5,332 nt of DNA from Thermoplasmata archaeon. Lineage in GTDB: Archaea > Thermoplasmatota > DAOVMN01. Made by a program: the position numbers and the translations under genes. A model generated the notes under the pieces. It was not told the origin of the DNA and searched no databases. It saw nothing but the letters and a program-made list of their open reading frames with translations. Below, piece by piece: positions 1-5,332 of the stretch. How positions within the stretch are numbered: position 1 is the stretch's first letter; every line of letters begins with the position of its first letter. The stretch is taken from assembly GCA_030630685.1 (NCBI GenBank), contig DAOVMN010000182.1, forward strand, positions 1 through 5,332. The letters run 5' to 3'.

Positions 1-582
1 ACCCTTTACACCAGGGCTTGGGGAGATGGAATCGATGTGTGCCCGTGGTTTACCCTTTATAATGAGCTGCTCGGTCCAATTTGTCCAGTTGCTCCAGACT
101 CCGTAATTATCCTGAACCCGCAAGGAGATGGAATGGGTGCCGTTGGAGAGATTCGAACAGAAGAAATCCGCCTCTGTCCCAAATACACCATCTATGCTAC
201 TGTTCCACTGGTACCCCTGGATGGTTCCGTCAGAATCGTTGCCATGCCCTGAGAAATGAATATCCTCTATATCCAGTGCAGGGTTAGGAGAAATCGTGTC
301 TATAAATGCAGTGGGTTTTAGCGTGATAATAAGCGTTTCTAATGCTTCATCACTCCAATATCCATCATTGTCCTGCACCCGTAGCGTGATGTTGTGCTGG
401 CCAAGTGAGAGATTAGAGCAGGTGAAATTAGCTTCTGTGCCGTTGTGTATCTCTCCATCGATGCTTGAATTCCAGACATAACGCACAATCGAGCCGTCGT
501 CTGTCCCGTGACCCTTGAGGGTCGTATTCTCGTTTTTCACAGAAGGACTCGGGGTGATTGAATCAATGTGTGCAGTGGGCCG
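1..582 (-). repeat. PKD/Ig-like domain repeats, about 88-89 residues each
   Basis: Two full copies (residues 702-789 and 790-878 of the surface protein) and the start of a third (from residue 879) share a (R/K)P(T/R)A(H/F)ID opening, (T/S)ISP(S/N)P-type segment, a G-H-G turn, W-N-S-S-I-D-G, a C-S-N-L-S segment and L-R-V-Q-D-N. This matches the general PKD/Ig-like pattern of archaeal surface proteins, where such domains act as spacers or adhesion modules. Each copy has one cysteine, which is not typical of a PKD fold and leaves its pairing open. Confidence 0.8.
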
Positions 583-2685
583 GATAAAATTCAGTTTAAA
601 TACAAAAACATCGCTGTTACCATTACGCGAATCATCAAAACAACCGGCAGTTGTTGGAAAATCTGATGACCATGTCAAGCCGGTTACAACGGCGCATCCC
701 TCGGAGTCCAGCGCAATACCAGAACCATAATCAGAACCCTGTCCACCGACAAATGTGGAATATTCAAGGCCCGAACCATCCGCATTCAGTTTGAACACAA
801 ATACATCATTGTTCCCATTGTGCGAATCATCGTAACATCCGGGAGTTGTAGGGAAGTTTGAGGATTTGGTTCCCCCGGTTACAACGGCACATCTCTCGGA
901 GTCCAGCGCGATACTGCCGACATCATCTGCGTCCCCCCCACCGACAAATGTAGAATATTCAAGGCCCGAACCATTTGAACTCAGTTTGAGCACAAAGACA
1001 TCATTACCCCCATTATACGAATCGTCGTAACACCCGGTCGTGGTGGGGAAATCCGAGGAGGGGGTATAACCGGTAACAACGGCGCATCCCTTTGAGTCCA
1101 GCGCAATACTACGGGCGCTATCATAATCGCCTCCGCCGACATAGGTGGAATAGACAAGTGATGAACCGTCCGAGCTCAGTTTGAAAACAAAGGCATCACT
1201 TTGCCCATTATGTGAATTATCGTAACATCCGGGAGTTGTAGGGAAATCCGAGGATCGCGTGAAGCCGGTGCCAACGGCGCATCCCTGTGAGTCAAGTGCA
1301 ATACCGTAGCCATAATCATAATCGCCTCCGCCGACATAGGTGGAATAGACAAGTGATGAACCGTCCGAGCTCAGTTTGAAAACAAAGACATCATTGTTCC
1401 CATTGTATGAGTCATCATAACAACCTTCTGTTGTGGGGAAATCCGAGGACCATGTGATGCCGGTCACGACAGCGCATCCATGTGAATCCAGTGCGATGCC
1501 GTAGGCGCAATCATAATTGCCACCGCCCACAAAGGTGGAATAGACAAGTGATGAACCGTCCGAATTCAGTTTGAACGCAAAGACCTCTTGGTTCCCATTG
1601 TATGAGTCATCGTAACATCCGGTTGTTGTGGGAAAATCCGAGGACTCTGTCTCGCCGGTTACAACGGTGCATCCCTCCGAGTCCAGTGCAATACCAAGGC
1701 CCTGTTCGTCATCACCTCCCCCTACAAATGTGGAATAGACAAGGCCTGAACCATTTGAACTCAGTTTGAACACAAAGGCATCTCCGCTTCCATTATACGA
1801 GTCGTCGTAACACCCGGCTGTTGTGGGGAAATCCGAGGAGTGTGTCACACCGGTCACGACGGCGCATCCCTCCGAGTCCAGTGCGACACTCCTACCTTTA
1901 TCCTCACCACTTCCTCCAACAAAAGTAGAATAAATCAATGGGTCAATCACAAGTTTGGTTGATGGGTCATAGTTACCAATTTTAAAGCCCACCAATCTGC
2001 CTTCTGTCCAGTACTGGCAAGAGACTTCTACCATTTTCCCGTCCTTTACCTGGTAACTTAAAGGTGCTTCTTCCACCAATTCACCCGCTGGGGTTGCGAG
2101 ATGGAGATTCCCCCGACTATCAATATGAATAGCATCAATACCCTCGTAAGAATAACGAATCTCTTTAGGATCCGCGCCGGGTGAGACAATAAAATCGTAC
2201 TTCAGTCCCTTTTCCTCAGTGTAGAACACAAGGTCGATCCCATCGTAGAGCCCCTCGTAAACAACCTTCCTGTAGTTCGCTACATTGGTCCTCCACATCG
2301 AGGAATCGTTCCCAAGGAAAAAATTACTTCGGTGCGGGAGCTCCTCCTCCCCCACCGGGGCCACGGGATTAGAGTCCTCAAAATTCACCCTTACCACGCT
2401 GGTCAGGTTGTCCTCGTCGGTCATTTTCATGAGGTATCCGCTCTCGACAAAACCGATGGAGCAGTCTGAGGCAGCATAAACAAACCGCACCTCGGGATTC
2501 TCGATCTGCCCTTGATTTTCAGTGAACCAGCCTTTCATTGATGACAGACTCCTCTGGACTTCTGCGGGATTTCCAACACCCATTTCCTGGATATCCTTTG
2601 CACCTTCCTTCCCGGATACCATTAGGGGAGCAGATGCCAGCAGTGTAATAAGCACAATGACTGCAAATACTTTTCTCACGGACAT
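1..2685 (-). CDS. Secreted SBBP beta-propeller / PKD-like repeat surface protein (C-terminus off window)
   Basis: The frame is open from an ATG at 2685 down to base 1 (895 codons, no stop). An in-frame TGA at 2713-2715, with no ATG between, fixes the start. Residues 1-25 form a Sec signal peptide (MSVRK, a hydrophobic core, then VSG before KEG). Residues about 51-251 resemble the domain that normally precedes SBBP repeats (DUF7948 in my memory): WFTENQGQ, FFLGND, a WRTNV stretch, YDGIDLVFY, YDFIVSPGADP and LVIDPLIYST. Seven 65-residue repeats follow from residue 252 to about 699, each with YSTFVGG, IALDS, VVTG, SSDFPTT and FVFKL. PKD/Ig-like domains begin at residues 702, 790 and 879. NxS/T sequons are frequent, which suits an N-glycosylated exported protein. 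Ligand and exact role are unknown; cell-surface adhesion or structure is inferred. No transmembrane or sorting tail is visible because the C-terminus is missing. Confidence 0.93.
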   Translation of the reverse strand, partial: MSVRKVFAVIVLITLLASAPLMVSGKEGAKDIQEMGVGNPAEVQRSLSSMKGWFTENQGQIENPEVRFVYAASDCSIGFVESGYLMKMTDEDNLTSVVRVNFEDSNPVAPVGEEELPHRSNFFLGNDSSMWRTNVANYRKVVYEGLYDGIDLVFYTEEKGLKYDFIVSPGADPKEIRYSYEGIDAIHIDSRGNLHLATPAGELVEEAPLSYQVKDGKMVEVSCQYWTEGRLVGFKIGNYDPSTKLVIDPLIYSTFVGGSGEDKGRSVALDSEGCAVVTGVTHSSDFPTTAGCYDDSYNGSGDAFVFKLSSNGSGLVYSTFVGGGDDEQGLGIALDSEGCTVVTGETESSDFPTTTGCYDDSYNGNQEVFAFKLNSDGSSLVYSTFVGGGNYDCAYGIALDSHGCAVVTGITWSSDFPTTEGCYDDSYNGNNDVFVFKLSSDGSSLVYSTYVGGGDYDYGYGIALDSQGCAVGTGFTRSSDFPTTPGCYDNSHNGQSDAFVFKLSSDGSSLVYSTYVGGGDYDSARSIALDSKGCAVVTGYTPSSDFPTTTGCYDDSYNGGNDVFVLKLSSNGSGLEYSTFVGGGDADDVGSIALDSERCAVVTGGTKSSNFPTTPGCYDDSHNGNNDVFVFKLNADGSGLEYSTFVGGQGSDYGSGIALDSEGCAVVTGLTWSSDFPTTAGCFDDSRNGNSDVFVFKLNFIRPTAHIDSITPSPSVKNENTTLKGHGTDDGSIVRYVWNSSIDGEIHNGTEANFTCSNLSLGQHNITLRVQDNDGYWSDEALETLIITLKPTAFIDTISPNPALDIEDIHFSGHGNDSDGTIQGYQWNSSIDGVFGTEADFFCSNLSNGTHSISLRVQDNYGVWSNWTNWTEQLIIKGKPRAHIDSISPSPGVKG
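568..1932 (-). repeat. Seven tandem 195-bp repeats encoding SBBP propeller blades
   Basis: The unit is exactly 195 bp (65 codons) in all seven copies, with no length variation. In protein order the units start at bases 1932, 1737, 1542, 1347, 1152, 957 and 762; the last copy decays after its FVFKLN segment near base 589. Each unit has a YST(F/Y)VGG strand, a variable acidic/glycine loop, IALDS, a Cys, V(V/G)TG, S(S)(D/N)FPTT, a second Cys, an Asp/Asn-rich turn and FVFKL. Units of this kind are known as SBBP (PF06739) repeats, and seven of them could close into one seven-bladed propeller; that closure is inferred. Confidence 0.93.
1120..1387 (-). repeat. Perfect 73-bp direct duplication between adjacent propeller units
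   Basis: Bases 1120-1192 are identical to 1315-1387, exactly one 195-bp unit apart. The identity breaks at 1119/1314 and 1193/1388. It spans the end of one unit and the beginning of the next (the SSDGSSLV-YSTYVGGGDYD part of the protein). Other unit pairs show many silent differences, so this pair points to a more recent duplication or gene conversion. Confidence 0.85.
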
Positions 2686-2717
2686 ATCAATCGCCAGAAA
2701 TCGGGAAGGGAATCAGG

Positions 2718-2726
2718 TAATTAAAA
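2718..2726 (-). promoter_or_regulatory. Candidate TATA box for the surface protein gene
   Basis: Read on the minus strand, this A+T-only stretch is TTTTAATTA, about 35 bases before the ATG at 2685. Transcription starting about 26 bases downstream would leave a leader of roughly 10 bases. No convincing Shine-Dalgarno sequence precedes the ATG. The match to the archaeal TATA consensus is moderate. Confidence 0.45.
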
Positions 2727-2744
2727 CTTTTGTAGCTAAAAGTT
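2725..2744. promoter_or_regulatory. Inverted repeat, possible operator
   Basis: AACTTTT (2725-2731) and AAAAGTT (2738-2744) are perfect complements separated by six bases. The site touches the upstream edge of the surface gene's TATA-like box, where a bound protein could affect TFB/TBP access. It is about 70 bases from the vapB TATA box, so control of the surface gene is more likely. A stem with such an A+T-rich arm could also be chance. Confidence 0.35.
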
Positions 2745-2813
2745 GTTGAGACCTTTCCTCGCCTCTCCTACTGCCCCCGATTTCCACCGACTTTCGGAGA
2801 TACTGTCGAATAG

Positions 2814-2826
2814 ATAAAAATATATA
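2814..2826 (+). promoter_or_regulatory. TATA box of vapBC, leaderless spacing
   Basis: ATAAAAATATATA is a strong archaeal TATA match centred near 2821, about 27 bases before the vapB ATG at 2849. The expected start of transcription therefore falls at or next to the start codon, and no Shine-Dalgarno is present. ATAGAT occurs on both sides of the box (2810-2815 and 2824-2829), and TAGAT/ATCTA form a weak inverted pair at 2825-2829 and 2842-2846. Either could be an autoregulatory VapB site, but the arms are short. Confidence 0.65.
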
Positions 2827-2848
2827 GATGCTGTAACCTCGATCTACT

Positions 2849-3094
2849 ATGAGCATTACAAAGCATCACAGTGTAGAGCTCTCACTCACGGACGAGGAAC
2901 TAACAGAGCTGGAAGCAGCCTCCAGAATTTTGAAAACAAAGCCGGACAATCTGGCAGTTAGGCTCCTTCATGAATTTCTTGCTAAAACCAGGAGCTATCA
3001 AAAAGACCCCATCTGGGATTTTGTCGGCAGCGGCTCCAGCAGGCGTGAAGATTGGAGTACGAACCACACCCGGAGGATGGTGTCAGGGAGATGA
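2849..3094 (+). CDS. vapB: VapB-family antitoxin, likely ribbon-helix-helix
   Basis: This 81-residue protein precedes a PIN-domain toxin and overlaps it by four bases (ATGA), the usual antitoxin-toxin arrangement. In VapBC systems the antitoxin binds and blocks the RNase toxin and, as a complex, represses its own promoter. The N-terminal part (HSVELSL, then two predicted helices around residues 14-28 and 32-46) fits a short beta strand plus two helices, as in a ribbon-helix-helix DNA-binding fold. The polar C-terminal part contains DPIWDFVGSGSS and a basic end; archaeal VapB proteins often have a D-P-hydrophobic-G-S/A-G-S segment here that contacts the toxin. The ATG at 2849 is chosen because it sits at leaderless distance from the TATA box. 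The subfamily call is by pattern only, since antitoxins diverge quickly. Confidence 0.8.
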   Translation: MSITKHHSVELSLTDEELTELEAASRILKTKPDNLAVRLLHEFLAKTRSYQKDPIWDFVGSGSSRREDWSTNHTRRMVSGR

Positions 3095-3495
3095 TGGTCG
3101 TAGTCGATACCAGCGCCTTGATCGCTCTTCTTGAACCACGGGACCAATATCACGAAGCAGCAGTAGAGGCATTGAAACTCTTGCTTATCGAGGGGGCTAC
3201 CCTCGTAGTGCCTCATTCTATAATCACGGAATTTTATGACAATCTTGTATCCGAGTATGGGAAAAGAAGAGCCGTTCAGAAAGTGGAAAAGTTAGAACAA
3301 AGCCAGGTCATCAGCATTATTTTTGAGACCGTGGATGAACTCAACCTTGCCAGAGAACTTTTCATGAAATATGATGATGTGGATGTCAGTCTTACCGATT
3401 GCATCGTGTTTGCAATCATGGAACGGAGGAGGTTGAAGCGGGTTTTCACCTTTGACTCTCATTTTTGGATTAGAGAACTGGAAGTTGTTCCATGA
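3091..3495 (+). CDS. vapC: VapC PIN-domain ribonuclease toxin
   Basis: This 134-residue protein has the length and order of a PIN-domain RNase: VVVDTSALIALL at the N-terminus (Asp6), ITEFYDNL (Glu47), SLTDCIVFAIM (Asp103) and FTFDSHF (Asp122). The four acidic residues are those that coordinate Mg/Mn in the family, so the toxin looks catalytically intact. VapC toxins cleave specific RNAs such as tRNA or rRNA; the target here cannot be read from sequence. The frame is open upstream to an ATG at 3052, but the ATG at 3091 gives the normal PIN N-terminus and the 4-base overlap with vapB, so translation is probably coupled. A second ATG at 3094 is also possible. GGAGG at 3072-3076 lies 14 bases upstream, and GGGAG directly abuts the first ATG. 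Confidence 0.92.
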   Translation: MMVVVDTSALIALLEPRDQYHEAAVEALKLLLIEGATLVVPHSIITEFYDNLVSEYGKRRAVQKVEKLEQSQVISIIFETVDELNLARELFMKYDDVDVSLTDCIVFAIMERRRLKRVFTFDSHFWIRELEVVP

Positions 3496-3498
3496 CTG

Positions 3499-3511
3499 TT
3501 CTCTTTTCCTT
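3499..3511 (+). terminator. T-rich tract after vapC, possible archaeal terminator
   Basis: TTCTCTTTTCCTT begins four bases after the vapC stop. Archaeal RNA polymerase can stop at pyrimidine/T-rich tracts without a hairpin, and none is evident here. The tract is interrupted by cytosines, so the call is weak. The remaining bases to 3600 show no gene. Confidence 0.3.
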
Positions 3512-3605
3512 CCGAGTGTTGTTGGCTCAGTCACCATCTGTTATCGCCTCCCGGAGATAGTCGCACTATTCCCCACCTCACCACCACCCTTTTTCCACCA
3601 CAACC

Positions 3606-3614
3606 TATTTAATA
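3606..3614 (+). promoter_or_regulatory. TATA box of rpiA-artA, leaderless spacing
   Basis: TATTTAATA is centred at 3610, 25 bases before the ATG at 3635. It lies in otherwise C-rich, A+T-poorer DNA. The spacing predicts a transcript beginning at the start codon, and there is no Shine-Dalgarno before rpiA. This is the only clear promoter for both rpiA and the downstream archaeosortase gene. Confidence 0.65.
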
Positions 3615-3634
3615 CCCCTTCAAAGACCACCCGT

Positions 3635-4351
3635 ATGATATCACGATTCGCACCCAAACCGGGAAAGGAAGACCCGCAGAAACGCATCGCGGGAACGGAG
3701 GCCGCCAGCTATGTCAGGGACGGGATGGTTGTCGGCCTCGGCACAGGTACAACAGTCTATTACACCATCCGCACGCTCGGGCAGAAAATAAAAGAGGAGG
3801 ACCTAAACATCCTTGGAATTCCCACCTCGCTGGATACCCGCAACCACGCACTGAGCCTGGGCATCCCGCTGACCGATCTTGACAAGCATCCCGTGATCGA
3901 TCTGACCATCGACGGTGCGGACGAGGTGGACCCTGCGCTCAACCTAATTAAAGGCCTGGGAGGGGCCTTGCTCATGGAGAAGATCGTGGCCTCCGCCACG
4001 AAGATGGAGATCATCGTCGTGGACCCGGGGAAGTTAGTGAAGTGCCTTGGAAGGGGTAAGCTCCCGGTTGAGGTCCTGAGGTTCGGGCATCGTTCGACAG
4101 CCCGGAGGCTCGATCACCTTGGACTGAAGCCATCCCTTCGATTCGACGCTCGGAATACCCCCTTCATCACGGACAACAACAACCTTATCCTGGACTGCCT
4201 TCCCGGGGAGATGGAGGGCCCTGCAGAGATGGAAAGGAACATTAATACCATTCCCGGCGTGGTGGAGAACGGCCTATTCATTGGCCTGACGGACCTTGTT
4301 ATCGTGGGAGAGGAGAACGGCCCTAAAACCCTGAAGCGGGGAGAGGACTGA
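3635..4351 (+). CDS. rpiA: Ribose-5-phosphate isomerase A
   Basis: This cytosolic enzyme interconverts ribose 5-phosphate and ribulose 5-phosphate, supplying ribose for nucleotides. The 238-residue product has the normal RpiA length. Residues 34-40 (GLGTGTT) form the phosphate-binding loop; TSLDTRN at 64-70 follows. IDGADEVD at 92-99 and KGLGGALLMEK at 106-116 hold Asp93, Asp96, Lys106 and Glu115, whose spacing equals that of E. coli Asp81, Asp84, Lys94 and Glu103 as I recall them. Further family landmarks are KLPVEVL at 142-148, FITDNNNLILD at 177-187 and NTIPGVVENGLF at 204-215. The frame is open upstream to an ATG at 3452, but that start would run through vapC and the promoter; the ATG at 3635 gives the family N-terminus and leaderless spacing. 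The stop overlaps the next gene's ATG by one base. Confidence 0.96.
   Translation: MISRFAPKPGKEDPQKRIAGTEAASYVRDGMVVGLGTGTTVYYTIRTLGQKIKEEDLNILGIPTSLDTRNHALSLGIPLTDLDKHPVIDLTIDGADEVDPALNLIKGLGGALLMEKIVASATKMEIIVVDPGKLVKCLGRGKLPVEVLRFGHRSTARRLDHLGLKPSLRFDARNTPFITDNNNLILDCLPGEMEGPAEMERNINTIPGVVENGLFIGLTDLVIVGEENGPKTLKRGED
4338..4343 (+). promoter_or_regulatory. artA: Shine-Dalgarno of artA inside rpiA
   Basis: GGGGAG lies seven bases before the ATG at 4351, within the last codons of rpiA, and can pair with the archaeal 16S rRNA tail. Together with the TGATG stop-start junction it supports translational coupling. It contrasts with the leaderless first genes of both plus-strand operons. Confidence 0.6.
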
Positions 4352-5332
4352 TGGATCTTTATTACATAATCCTGAGAGTAATCGTATTCACCTCGATCGG
4401 CCTGCTTCTCTACGGCTGGAGGGATAGAAATACAAAAGGCCACAGGATCACAATGATCGGCTGGTCTCTCTTCAGCCTTTATTGGCTCCTGATGATACCG
4501 CATTACCTTGATAAAGGGGAGGGGGTGAATGCTGCCTACTGCCTCCTTGGTTTCCCGTTATTCCTTTTTCTTATCTGCCATGAGGGCCTGAGTATAAAGT
4601 GGGGGGATGATCCTTCCTCTCTAAGCTTCATGGCCGGGACGGTGGGGATATCCGCGGGCATGTACTTCCTTATCGATACCTTCCCATGGGTAGCGGCCTT
4701 CTTTGTCTGGACCACTGCATTTTTCTCGGCCGGATTCCTTTCCGCCCTTGGATACGAGGCACATGTCGGGGGGGTGCATTACGGAGAGATCATTCGGGTC
4801 CCTATCTATCACGGGGACCAGCAGGAGATCTCCATAATCCTCGCCTGCACCGCGATCCAGAGCATAGTCATTTTCATTGCTGCAATCTGGACCACAAAGG
4901 CGGACAGGGATCGAAAGTGGAAGGCCTTCCTTTACACAGTGCCTGTGATTATTGTCCTGAACATCGTGCGTATGGCTGCGGTCATCTATCTTGTTTACGA
5001 AGGAATTACAGATTTCAATACTGCACACAACTACCTTTCAAGAATGGGGAGCATGCTCGTGCTCATTGTCTTGGCGTTCTACATGTTCGATATCCTTCCC
5101 GAGCTCCATGATAATATTATCGGCATCCCTGGGCTGGTCAAGAGGAAAGGACCGGTGGCAAAGAAGGCTGGTGGGGCAACCGATTCCTCTCCTGAGATGG
5201 AAGGAAAAAGAACCATAGCAATAAAAACAGCTTATTTTAAAATTAATCTGTTACTTTATTTAGTCATAATATTCACCCTTATCTTTATAATAACAGATAG
5301 CTTTTTTATTAATATTGGTGATGACATTCACG
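4351..5332 (+). CDS. artA: Archaeosortase A-like membrane transpeptidase (3' end off window)
   Basis: The frame runs open from ATG 4351 to the right edge (327 codons, no stop). Archaeosortase A is a membrane cysteine enzyme that recognises PGF-CTERM tails of exported proteins, removes them and is linked to lipid anchoring. Hydrophobic segments lie at about residues 4-21, 35-50, 60-77, 92-110, 112-134, 160-181, 194-216, 232-248 and 298-315. The signature is visible: LACTAIQS with Cys166, LNIVRMA with Arg207, and AHNYLSR with His226 and Arg231. The Cys-Arg distance of 41 equals that of Haloferax ArtA Cys173/Arg214 as I recall it. The start overlaps the rpiA stop (TGATG), indicating one operon. 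Oddly, after about residue 289 the DNA becomes very A+T-rich and encodes an additional membrane segment. A non-A archaeosortase subtype is possible but less likely given the motif wording. Confidence 0.85.
   Translation, partial: MDLYYIILRVIVFTSIGLLLYGWRDRNTKGHRITMIGWSLFSLYWLLMIPHYLDKGEGVNAAYCLLGFPLFLFLICHEGLSIKWGDDPSSLSFMAGTVGISAGMYFLIDTFPWVAAFFVWTTAFFSAGFLSALGYEAHVGGVHYGEIIRVPIYHGDQQEISIILACTAIQSIVIFIAAIWTTKADRDRKWKAFLYTVPVIIVLNIVRMAAVIYLVYEGITDFNTAHNYLSRMGSMLVLIVLAFYMFDILPELHDNIIGIPGLVKRKGPVAKKAGGATDSSPEMEGKRTIAIKTAYFKINLLLYLVIIFTLIFIITDSFFINIGDDIH

Noticed and set aside
37..730. Short plus-strand reading frames at 37-252, 81-287, 296-481 and 515-730
   Set aside because: They lie antisense to the continuous minus-strand repeat protein, show no domain pattern and have no promoter or ribosome site; they are shadows.
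568..1932. CRISPR array or non-coding satellite as the cause of the 195-bp periodicity
   Set aside because: The unit is a multiple of three, the frame stays open, differences are largely silent or conservative, and there is no short-repeat/unique-spacer pattern.
2285..2749. Plus-strand reading frames at 2285-2479 and 2522-2749
   Set aside because: Antisense to the N-terminal domain and signal peptide of the surface protein, whose family motifs establish the real frame.
3052..3090. Longer VapC starting at 3052
   Set aside because: It adds 13 residues before the PIN-domain N-terminus and would overlap vapB by 43 bases; ATG 3091 gives the normal family start.
2998..3537. Minus-strand reading frames at 2998-3216 and 3292-3537
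   Set aside because: Antisense to vapB and vapC, which have clear family signatures and the typical overlap.
3452..3634. Longer RpiA starting at 3452
   Set aside because: It would begin inside vapC and translate across the TATA box; the added residues do not resemble RpiA.
3760..5028. Minus-strand reading frames at 3760-4014, 4114-4503 and 4621-5028
   Set aside because: Antisense to rpiA and artA; no recognisable domains.
4686..5218. Plus-strand reading frames at 4686-5111 and 4991-5218
   Set aside because: They are out-of-frame with the archaeosortase frame, which carries the catalytic motifs and membrane segments; their products are basic, low-order sequences.

Overview
The window looks archaeal, most likely from a euryarchaeote. 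The last gene has the active-site layout of an archaeosortase A, and the first encodes a secreted repeat protein with PKD-like domains of the kind found on archaeal cell surfaces. Two genes have TATA-like boxes about 25-27 bases before their ATG, which suggests leaderless transcripts. A Thermoplasmata-type or methanogen-related lineage would fit, but this is inferred from style, since there is no rRNA or other marker gene. Overall G+C is near half, except for a very A+T-rich right edge.

Layout. Positions 1-2685 (minus strand) hold 895 codons of a large exported protein whose C-terminus lies beyond the left edge. It has a signal peptide, the globular domain that usually precedes SBBP repeats, seven exact-length 65-residue beta-propeller repeats, and at least two full PKD/Ig-like domains plus the start of a third. 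Positions 2686-2848 are a divergent promoter region containing a TATA-like box for each side and a 7-bp-arm inverted repeat. Positions 2849-3495 (plus) are a compact vapBC toxin-antitoxin pair with a 4-base overlap. Positions 3496-3634 are non-coding, with a T-rich possible terminator and the next TATA-like box. Positions 3635-4351 (plus) encode ribose-5-phosphate isomerase A with all catalytic residues present. Its stop codon shares one base with the start of a polytopic membrane protein (4351 to beyond 5332) that has the Cys/Arg/His-Arg signature of archaeosortase A.

How the genes relate. rpiA and artA are almost certainly co-transcribed and translationally coupled, although their jobs (pentose phosphate metabolism; processing and anchoring of surface proteins) are not obviously linked. 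The left-hand surface protein is a plausible archaeosortase substrate, but the tail that would carry a PGF-CTERM-like signal is outside the window. The vapBC pair looks like a self-contained cassette sitting between the two. The most unusual points are the paired, invariant cysteines in every propeller repeat, a 73-bp perfect duplication inside the repeat array, and the abrupt composition change and extra membrane segment at the end of the archaeosortase reading frame.
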